Origin: CADEFX01 sp050260355 | GTDB taxonomy: Bacteria; Pseudomonadota; Alphaproteobacteria; Rhizobiales; Hyphomicrobiaceae | Direction of reading: 5' to 3' | Length of the DNA stretch: 50,476 nucleotides | Assembly: GCA_050260355.1 (NCBI GenBank) | Contig: JBLNBZ010000141.1 | Span: 1 to 50,476 of the forward strand | In this document: one piece after another, positions 44,249 to 50,476 of the stretch | Layout of the letters: each line of letters starts with the position of its first letter | Numbering within the stretch: position 1 is the stretch's first letter | Notes under the pieces: generated by a model | The model's input: the letters and a program-made list of their open reading frames with translations, nothing else | Database searches by the model: none | Told to the model about the DNA's origin: nothing | Program-made: the position numbers and the translations under genes

Positions 44249-45121
44249 TCAGCTCTCGAGCATCTCGATGAGGGCGGCGTTGTACGCAGCCGGCTGCTCG
44301 TACATGACCCAGTGTCCGGCATCGGGGATGGTTCGGGTCAGAATCTCGGGATGGCCCTCGCGCAGCACCTCATAGCGCGCCTCGACTGAGGGCAACGACG
44401 TGCTGTCATTGGCGCCCCAGATGGCGCGCACGGGAACACGCACGTCGGGCAGGCGCCGGCGAACCTCATCCGTGCGTGCAAACGGCCGCGAGCGGAAGCG
44501 CGCCTGACGCACGTTGTTGGCCTGCAGGTAGATTGCCAGCGCATCGATGCGGTCTGGATTGGCGATCATCAGGATCTCGAGCAGGCGGCGGTGCACCTCC
44601 TTCTTGTCCGCCTCGCTCATGTTCGGCGCCTCGCGCGGAAACTCGATTCCGGGTCCCTGGGGCAGCCCCATCGACGCCGCACCGGAGACAATGAAGCTTG
44701 CCACCCAATCCTGCAGCTCCAACAGCGCAAACGTGGAGACGTGCGCGCCAAACGAGAACGCCGCGATATGGGGCCGGCGCTCCCGCGGAATGAGGCTCTT
44801 GACGCCGAGCGCCATCGCCTTGCCGCAGCTCTCGGGCGTGTGCGGATGATGCGGCATATCGCTGTCGCCGAGGCCGGGCAGATCCGCGACCCATAGCTCA
44901 TAGCGATCCTGCAGTGCGGGAATCGTCTTGATCCAGTGGGTCCACGAGCCTGAGCCGCCGTGCGCCAGCACGACCGGCCGGCCGCTGCCGAAGCGCCGCC
45001 AGACCATGCGACCGTTCCCGCAAGGGGTCTCGAATATCTGCCCCTGCGCTGCTATGGCGGCAACGATCTCGGGCGGCGTTTTTCCAGACGCGATCAGGTC
45101 GGCAACGAAATCGGTGGACAC
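44249..45121 (-). CDS. Alpha/beta-fold hydrolase
   Basis: About 290 residues if the GTG at 45121 is the start (MSTDFVADLIASGK); the frame is open to 45250 and no strong ribosome site decides. The oxyanion segment is VVLAHGGSGSWTHW, the nucleophile elbow AFSFGAH (Gly to Ala at the first position), the acid region IWGANDSTSLPS, and the final histidine GHWVMYEQP. Hydrolase type (esterase, C-C hydrolase or haloalkane-type) cannot be told. Neighbours do not form an operon with it. Confidence 0.8.
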   Translation of the reverse strand: MSTDFVADLIASGKTPPEIVAAIAAQGQIFETPCGNGRMVWRRFGSGRPVVLAHGGSGSWTHWIKTIPALQDRYELWVADLPGLGDSDMPHHPHTPESCGKAMALGVKSLIPRERRPHIAAFSFGAHVSTFALLELQDWVASFIVSGAASMGLPQGPGIEFPREAPNMSEADKKEVHRRLLEILMIANPDRIDALAIYLQANNVRQARFRSRPFARTDEVRRRLPDVRVPVRAIWGANDSTSLPSVEARYEVLREGHPEILTRTIPDAGHWVMYEQPAAYNAALIEMLES

Positions 45122-45324
45122 GTGTCGGGAATCCGGAAGCTTGCAGCGAATGATCGGCCGGGCATTATCCGGAGAGGCGGCGAAGATCAAGGGCTGGCTG
45201 ACGCAATAACAGGCAAGGCCGGCGGAGCTCGCCTCAGACCCCGCTCGCATTCCCTAGTCAGCGGCAGTGACAAACACGGTGTTTGCGTCTCAAATTGGCG
45301 CCGAAACCGAGAAGGGGATTGGGC

Positions 45325-46578
45325 ATGCCTCCCGAGACGAATTTGCGCATCGACGGCAAGCGGCTCTGGTCGAGCCTGATGGAGATGGCCAAGATCGGCG
45401 CCACGCCGAAGGGCGGCGTCAATCGCCTGACCTTGACCGATCTCGACCGGCAGAGCCGCGACCTGTTCGCGCGATGGTGCAAGGACGCCGGATGCACGGT
45501 CTCAGTCGACCGAATAGGCTCGATGTTTGCGCGCCGGAGCGGGGCCGACGACACGCTGCCGCCGGTGATGGTCGGCAGCCATCTCGATACGCAGCCGACA
45601 GGCGGGAAGTTCGACGGCGCGCTCGGAGTCATGGCCGCGCTGGAGGTGGTGCGGACCTTGAACGATCTCGATGTCAGGACGAAGCATCCGATCGAGGTCG
45701 CCATGTGGACCAACGAGGAAGGATCGCGCTTCGCGCCGGCGATGGTGGCGTCCGGCGTGTTCGCAGGCGTGTTCACGCTCGAGGAGGGGCTCGCCGGCAA
45801 GGACGTCGACGGCAAGGTGTTCGGCGAGGAGCTCGACCGGATCGGCTACGCCGGGCCGGCGCCGGTGGGGGGCAGGCCGGTGCACGCGTTCTTCGAGCTG
45901 CACATCGAGCAGGGGCCGATCCTCGAGGAGGAGGGGATCGACATCGGCGTGGTCACAGCAGCAAACGGGCAGAAATGGTACGAGATCACACTGACGGGCG
46001 TTGAGAGCCACGCCGGTCCAACGCCCATGAACCGGCGCAAGGATGCGCTGCTCGGCGCCGCGCGCATCGTCGAGCTGGTCAATGCCATCGGCCACGAGCA
46101 TGATCCCGCGGCGTGCGCCACCGTGGGCATGATCCAGGCGCACCCGAACTCGCGCAACGTCATCCCCGGCCGCGTGTTCCTCACCGTGGATTTCAGGCAT
46201 CCGGATGCCGAGAAGCTCGGGTCGATGGACAGGAAGCTCAAAGATGGGCTGGACCGGATCGCGGCCAACTGCGGCCTGACCTACGAGATGAAAATGGTCG
46301 CCGACTTTGCGCCGCAGCCGTTCGACGCGACCTGCGTGGACGCCGTTCGGCGCGCGGCGCAGCGGCTCGGACTCTCGACGCGCGACATTACCTCGGGCGC
46401 CGGACACGACGCGGTCTACATGGCGCGCGTGTGTCCGACTGCGATGGTGTTCACGCCATGCGTCGGCGGCATCAGCCACAACGAAGCCGAGGACATGAAG
46501 CCCGAATGGGCGACAGCGGGCGCCAACGTGCTGATCCAGGCCGTGCTGGAAAAGGCAGAGATCGTCGGCGGACGTTGA
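45325..46578 (+). CDS. N-carbamoyl-L-amino-acid hydrolase / allantoate-amidohydrolase-type M20 enzyme
   Basis: A 417-residue Zn-dependent hydrolase of the M20 hydantoinase/carbamoylase branch. Metal ligands are in GSHLDTQPTGGKFDG (H, D), TNEEGSRF (E), HIEQGP (H) and the C-terminal GISHNEAED (H). GAGHDAVYMA and ESHAGPTPM are further hallmarks. It would cleave N-carbamoyl amino acids, ureidopropionate or allantoate, releasing ammonia and CO2. The start at 45325 follows GAAGGGG. The monooxygenase gene follows after 41 bases in the same direction. Confidence 0.92.
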   Translation: MPPETNLRIDGKRLWSSLMEMAKIGATPKGGVNRLTLTDLDRQSRDLFARWCKDAGCTVSVDRIGSMFARRSGADDTLPPVMVGSHLDTQPTGGKFDGALGVMAALEVVRTLNDLDVRTKHPIEVAMWTNEEGSRFAPAMVASGVFAGVFTLEEGLAGKDVDGKVFGEELDRIGYAGPAPVGGRPVHAFFELHIEQGPILEEEGIDIGVVTAANGQKWYEITLTGVESHAGPTPMNRRKDALLGAARIVELVNAIGHEHDPAACATVGMIQAHPNSRNVIPGRVFLTVDFRHPDAEKLGSMDRKLKDGLDRIAANCGLTYEMKMVADFAPQPFDATCVDAVRRAAQRLGLSTRDITSGAGHDAVYMARVCPTAMVFTPCVGGISHNEAEDMKPEWATAGANVLIQAVLEKAEIVGGR

Positions 46579-46619
46579 CATAAGGCGGCTCGGCGACCCG
46601 TTCCCATGGGGGCGCGCAG

Positions 46620-48182
46620 ATGGACACAGACGTTCTGGTCGTTGGAGCCGGCCCCACCGGGCTTATGCTTGCCCTTCAGCTCGTGCGGCGCGGCGTGCGG
46701 GTGGTTATCATCGATCGACATGCCGGGCCGTCGCTGCAAACGAGAGCGCTCGGCGTGCAAGCGCGCACTCTGGAGATCTACGCCAAGCTCGGCATCGCCG
46801 AGCGGGCCCTGGAGCTCGGCAAGATCGGCACGGGAGCGAACCTCTGGGCACAAGGCCGCAAGATGGCGCGTGTCCCTCTCGGCGACGTCGGCAAGCGCAT
46901 CACGCCTTACCCGTTCATCCTCATCCTCGGCCAGGACGACAATGAACGGATCATGGGCGACAAGCTGCGCGAGCTGGGCGTGCCGGTGCAGTGGAACACG
47001 GAGCTGGTGGGCCTGATGCAAGAGGCCAGCAAGGTCACGGCAACACTCAGGTCAGCCGACGGCGGCAAGCGGGAGATCATGGCCGCGTGGGTTGGCGGAT
47101 GCGATGGCGCACACAGCTCCGTGCGCGATCTGAATGGGATTACGTTTCCGGGCGCACCGTACGAGCACGTTTTCTTTGTTGCCGATGCCGAAGTGACGGG
47201 GAGCATGGTCCCGGACGAGGTCAACGTGTATCTCTGGCGAGAAGGATTTCACCTGCTGTTCCCGATGCGGGGAAAGGATCACTGGCGGATCGTGGGGATC
47301 GTGCCCCCCGGTCTGCGCAATCGGGACCTGACGTTCGACGATGTCATCCCGTCGGTGCGCAACGAGGCCGGAGCCGGATTGTCGATCAAGGGATGCACCT
47401 GGTTTTCCACCTACCGCATCCATCATCGAAGCGCGTCGCGATTTCGCGACCGTCGCTGCTTCCTGCTCGGCGATGCCGCGCACATTCATAGCCCCGTCGG
47501 AGCCCAGGGCATGAACACGGGGCTGCAGGACGCGTACAATCTCGCGTGGAAGCTTGCGCTCGTGGTCAAGGGCCAGGCGCAGGCAGCATTGCTCGATTCT
47601 TACGAGGACGAGCGGGTTCCGGTGGCGCAGCGATTGCTGGACACGACCGACCGCGCCTTCAGGCTCGTCGTCTCCGACAGCTGGTTAGCCGGTCTGCTGC
47701 GCACCAAGGTCCTTGCCAGGATCGCGGCCTTTGCGATGTCGCTGGAGTCGGTGCAGAAGCTCGCGTTTCGCACGGTCTCGCAGACGGCGATACACTATCG
47801 CAAGAGCGGCCTCTCGCAGTCTGAGCCGGGGCTGCCGGAAGGCGCGCCGAAGGCGGGCGATCGCTTCCCGTGGCTGCGGCTCAAGCTGCGGCCGGGCGGC
47901 CCTGTTGAGGATCTGTTCCAGAAACTCGATGACACCGCATTCAATCTGATTGTCGTCGGGCAGGCCGCACCCACCAGCGAGACCTTGAGCCTGGCGGGCT
48001 CCTGCCACGTTCTCACCATACCGTCCGACGCCGCCAACGACGCGGAGCTGGCACGTGCACAGATCCCCCGACCATCGTTCTATCTGTTGCGTCCCGACGG
48101 ACACATCGGACTTTGTGGCACGAGCTTGGACCCTGCTACAGTCAAGCGTTACGCCGCCGAACATTTGCACCTCGGTGCGTGA
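46620..48182 (+). CDS. FAD-dependent aromatic hydroxylase (PheA/TfdB-type class A monooxygenase)
   Basis: A 520-residue flavoprotein. The Rossmann motif VVGAGPTGLMLALQL opens it; GCDGAHSSVRD is the middle motif, and FLLGDAAHIHSPVGAQGMNTGLQDA is the GD motif with substrate-site residues. The last 110 or so residues form the thioredoxin-like domain found in phenol-hydroxylase and TfdB-type enzymes. It would hydroxylate a phenolic or related aromatic with NAD(P)H. It stands between an amidohydrolase and a beta-hydroxyacid dehydrogenase, all rightward. Substrate unknown. Confidence 0.9.
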   Translation: MDTDVLVVGAGPTGLMLALQLVRRGVRVVIIDRHAGPSLQTRALGVQARTLEIYAKLGIAERALELGKIGTGANLWAQGRKMARVPLGDVGKRITPYPFILILGQDDNERIMGDKLRELGVPVQWNTELVGLMQEASKVTATLRSADGGKREIMAAWVGGCDGAHSSVRDLNGITFPGAPYEHVFFVADAEVTGSMVPDEVNVYLWREGFHLLFPMRGKDHWRIVGIVPPGLRNRDLTFDDVIPSVRNEAGAGLSIKGCTWFSTYRIHHRSASRFRDRRCFLLGDAAHIHSPVGAQGMNTGLQDAYNLAWKLALVVKGQAQAALLDSYEDERVPVAQRLLDTTDRAFRLVVSDSWLAGLLRTKVLARIAAFAMSLESVQKLAFRTVSQTAIHYRKSGLSQSEPGLPEGAPKAGDRFPWLRLKLRPGGPVEDLFQKLDDTAFNLIVVGQAAPTSETLSLAGSCHVLTIPSDAANDAELARAQIPRPSFYLLRPDGHIGLCGTSLDPATVKRYAAEHLHLGA

Positions 48183-48254
48183 TGCCGGACGGGAGCGGAC
48201 GAGAATCGGCGGCATCGGCGGTTTAGACTCACGCCTCGCATCGAGGAAACAGAA

Positions 48255-49142
48255 ATGACGCAAACAATCGCTTTCATCGGGCTCGGGGCCATGGGCAGCG
48301 AGATGGCCGGCACGCTGGTCAAGAAGCAGATGCGGGTGGTCGGCTATGACGTGCGACGCGAGGCAGTGCAGCGCCTCGAGGCGGCCGGCGGGCACGGTGC
48401 CGACAGTCCAAGTGCGGCCGCGCGCGGCGCCGATGTGCTGGCGCTGATGGTCGTCAACGCCGATCAAGCCGAGAACGTGCTGTTCGACAAAGGGGCGCTC
48501 GAGGCGTTGAAGGCGGACGCGACCGTGATCCTGATGTCGACGTGCGCACCGGGGCGCGTCGAGACGATCGCCAAGCGAGTCGAGGCGAGCGGACGAGCGC
48601 TGATCGACGCGCCGGTATCCGGCGGCGTGGCGGGGGCCAAGGCCGGCACGCTGACGATCATGGCGTCGGGCAAGCCGGCGGTGTTCGAGCGTGTGAAGCC
48701 CGTGCTTGCCGCGATGGGATCGAACCTCTTTCATCTTGGCGACAAGCCAGGACAAGGCGCCGCCATGAAGACCGTCAACCAACTTTTGGCCGGCGTGCAC
48801 ATTGCGGTGGCAGCCGAGGGGCTCGCGTTCGCAGAGCGCGCGGGCATCGATCCGAAGCTGGCCCTCGAGATACTGTCCGGCTCTGCTGCGCAAAGCTGGA
48901 TGCTGAAGGCGCGCGGACCGCGCATGGTGGCCTACGACGATGTCGTCACCAGCGCGGTCGATATCTTCGTCAAGGACCTTGGCATCGTGCTCGATGCCGG
49001 TCGCTCGATGCGCGTGGGTCTGCCATTGGCCGCACTGGCGCATCAGTTGTTCCTGTCGGCTTCCGGTCTGGGCCATGGCAGCAAGGACGACAGCCAGGTG
49101 ATCGAGGCGTATCGCGCATTGGCCGGGCGCACCGAGACGTAG
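48255..49142 (+). CDS. Beta-hydroxyacid dehydrogenase (3-hydroxyisobutyrate dehydrogenase family)
   Basis: A 295-residue HIBADH-family enzyme. IAFIGLGAMGSEMAGTL binds NAD(P); the substrate loop is APVSGGVAGAKAGTL, and the catalytic lysine is in MKTVNQLLAG. Members act on 3-hydroxyisobutyrate, tartronate semialdehyde or threonate; the lack of a linked sugar-acid operon leaves the substrate open. GAGGAAAC precedes the start. It follows the monooxygenase by 72 bases. Confidence 0.92.
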   Translation: MTQTIAFIGLGAMGSEMAGTLVKKQMRVVGYDVRREAVQRLEAAGGHGADSPSAAARGADVLALMVVNADQAENVLFDKGALEALKADATVILMSTCAPGRVETIAKRVEASGRALIDAPVSGGVAGAKAGTLTIMASGKPAVFERVKPVLAAMGSNLFHLGDKPGQGAAMKTVNQLLAGVHIAVAAEGLAFAERAGIDPKLALEILSGSAAQSWMLKARGPRMVAYDDVVTSAVDIFVKDLGIVLDAGRSMRVGLPLAALAHQLFLSASGLGHGSKDDSQVIEAYRALAGRTET

Positions 49143-49200
49143 ACGCCGCGCATTCGCCGGAACCGCATCTATCCGAGCACGTTTGGACTTCAATCCCTGG

Positions 49201-49218
49201 CCCCGCGCCCCCGCGGGG
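49201..49218 (+). other. GC hairpin before the DUF1236 gene
   Basis: CCCCGCG-CCCC-CGCGGGG forms a perfect 7-bp stem, 58 bases after the dehydrogenase stop and 21 bases before the DUF1236 start. There is no T-run. It may end the upstream transcript or lie in the 5' leader. Confidence 0.4.
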
Positions 49219-49239
49219 CGAGTTCCATTGGAGGATAGG

Positions 49240-50349
49240 ATGCGTAAGTCCATACTCGGTGCGACGCTTGTTGCACTGCTGGGCGGGACCGCCATGGTTA
49301 GCGCCCAACAAGGCCCGGCACCGGGCGGCGGCGGAGACGAGCAACCGTCGATGAAGCAGCAGGGCGGAACGCCCGGCGGCTCTGGCAGCTCTGAGAAGAG
49401 CACGCAGCAGCGCACACCCGAGGGTAACGGTCGCACAACCGAGGGCAGGAAGGGCGAATCGCCTCGTGCGCAGGGTTCAGGTTCAGAGAAGGGCAGCGCC
49501 AGCACGCGCAGCGAGAACAATCGCGAAGGGCCGGCTCGCACGGAGAAGTCGGAAAAATCGGACCGGCAAGACCAAAAGGGAACCGCGCAATCCGACGACG
49601 GCCGCAAGGGCAGCACGGCGGAGCCGAAGGACAAAGCCGGCGAGCCGCGCAAGTCTGCCGAGCCCAAGGAAAAGTCCGATCAGATGAAGGGCAAAACGGC
49701 CGAGCCCAAGGATCGTATGGGCGACCAACGGCAAGATCGGGCGCAGAGCCGAGAGGGTCAACAGGGCAAGCAGGCGCGGAGTCGGGAAGATGAGCGAAAG
49801 GCGGCGCGTACGGAGGTAACGCAGGAGCAGCGCACGCGCATTCAACAGGCGCTGGTCAAGCACCCAGAGGTGCGTGTCACCAACGTCCATTTCCCGATCC
49901 GCGCTGGCGCTCGGGTGCCGAGGAATGTGCGCTTGCACGTGCTGCCCCCCGAGGTGGTGGCCATCCTGCCGGCTTATCGCGGCTATCGCTTCGTGGTGGT
50001 CGACGATCGCATCTGCATCGTCAGGCCGCGCAGCGCCGAGATCGTCCAGGTGCTGGATATGACCAGCGGTCCGACACGCGGCCGGCCTGTGATGGCGACG
50101 CTTCACCTCACCCAGCCGCAGATTGCGATGATCCTGGAGCGCGTCCCGGCAGATCGGGCCCGATCGGATGTGCGGATTGATCTGGCGCTAGGGGCCGAGG
50201 TGCCGAGCTCCGTGGAGCTCTATGAGTTTCCCGAGCCAATCATCGCCGAAGTGCCCGAGCTGGGGCGGTATCGCTACCTCGTCTTGGATCGTGAGGTGGT
50301 GATCGTCGATCCGTCGAACCGCGGCGTCATTCAGGTGCTGAACCGTTGA
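49240..50349 (+). CDS. Exported DUF1236 protein with a long disordered charged region
   Basis: A 369-residue protein. Residues 1-23 are a signal peptide (LGATLLALLGG-like core, cleavage after VSA). Residues about 25-190 are low-complexity, rich in Gly, Ser, Lys, Glu and Gln, with repeated AEPKD/EK units, and probably disordered. The C-terminal 170 residues hold two related DUF1236-type modules: VPRNVRLHVLPPEVVAILP...YRFVVVDDRICIV and SSVELYEFPEPIIAEVPE...YRYLVLDREVVIV. DUF1236 proteins are exported in Hyphomicrobiales; the function is unknown. The start has GGAGGATAGG immediately upstream. Confidence 0.88.
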   Translation: MRKSILGATLVALLGGTAMVSAQQGPAPGGGGDEQPSMKQQGGTPGGSGSSEKSTQQRTPEGNGRTTEGRKGESPRAQGSGSEKGSASTRSENNREGPARTEKSEKSDRQDQKGTAQSDDGRKGSTAEPKDKAGEPRKSAEPKEKSDQMKGKTAEPKDRMGDQRQDRAQSREGQQGKQARSREDERKAARTEVTQEQRTRIQQALVKHPEVRVTNVHFPIRAGARVPRNVRLHVLPPEVVAILPAYRGYRFVVVDDRICIVRPRSAEIVQVLDMTSGPTRGRPVMATLHLTQPQIAMILERVPADRARSDVRIDLALGAEVPSSVELYEFPEPIIAEVPELGRYRYLVLDREVVIVDPSNRGVIQVLNR

Positions 50350-50429
50350 GCCCGGCAAGAACCGAGATCGTAGCGGCGCGGATGCTTCGTCATACGCGCC
50401 GCTCGTTGGTATTAATAGGCTCCGGCACG

Positions 50430-50476
50430 CGACCCCCTGGCCCGCGCACCAAAAAACACCACCACCCCCCACACAA
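50430..50476. other. Low-complexity A/C-rich contig end
   Basis: The last 30 or so bases are A/C-rich and unlike the rest of the window. They may be an assembly or read-end artefact. No gene is seen in the 127 bases after the DUF1236 stop. Confidence 0.4.

Noticed and set aside
47685..49667. A 660-codon leftward frame across the monooxygenase end, the dehydrogenase and the DUF1236 start
   Set aside because: It crosses three well-supported genes in antisense and has no domain character.

Overview
The window is a GC-rich chromosomal segment from an alphaproteobacterium, most likely of the order Hyphomicrobiales (Rhizobiales). Three things point there: the gene order murJ-trpS-universal stress protein-NifU-type scaffold-tsaB-rimI, a divergent secA/parvulin pair, and families common in that order (DUF1236, DUF2277, DUF930, twin YCII-domain genes, ArsR with SRPBCC partners). 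No rRNA, tRNA, CRISPR array, transposase or integrase was recognised. The window opens inside tsaD and ends in low-complexity sequence that looks like a contig end.

Layout. 1-9113 is mostly housekeeping: the tsaD end, UDP-glucose dehydrogenase, a divergent membrane transporter, murJ, trpS, a stress protein, the Fe-S scaffold, a nitroreductase, tsaB and rimI. 9135-18288 is catabolic. It holds a leftward five-gene run (short-chain dehydrogenase, Ldh-type dehydrogenase, RraA-type protein, FAD-dependent dehydrogenase, amidase), a rightward ureohydrolase/isoaspartyl peptidase pair, and a leftward FAD monooxygenase. 18433-19993 is a two-gene islet of visibly lower GC content: a membrane-anchored ParA-type ATPase and an overlapping small basic protein. 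20060-24460 is secA with a divergent exported parvulin. 24503-31697 holds an amine/amino-acid oxidase, a glyoxalase-fold protein, a metallohydrolase/RidA pair and a divergent ThDP decarboxylase/alcohol dehydrogenase pair.

31729-39144 is a long, almost entirely leftward array of small stress or small-molecule genes. It contains DUF930, DUF2277, two YCII proteins, a GST, DUF1579, three SRPBCC proteins, a PhnB-like VOC protein, an ArsR regulator and an unusual SDR lacking the YxxxK motif. Two gene remnants sit among them: a sigma-factor tail and an AHSA1-type gene start. 39401-43464 has marC, a small exported protein and a three-gene NitT/TauT-type ABC importer with a clear terminator. 43733-50349 has a GNAT enzyme, an alpha/beta hydrolase, an N-carbamoyl-amino-acid-hydrolase-type enzyme, an aromatic-hydroxylase-type monooxygenase, a beta-hydroxyacid dehydrogenase and a DUF1236 protein.

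How the genes relate. The housekeeping genes are independent cell functions packed closely. The accessory genes fall into small operons for uptake and oxidation of amides, amines, keto acids and aromatic compounds; their substrates cannot be told from sequence alone. Candidate control sites include tandem TAAC-N6-GTTA palindromes before arsR, a perfect 18-bp palindrome between the SDR gene and marC, and tandem palindromes before the ABC operon. The most novel-looking element is the ParA/basic-protein islet at 18433-19993.
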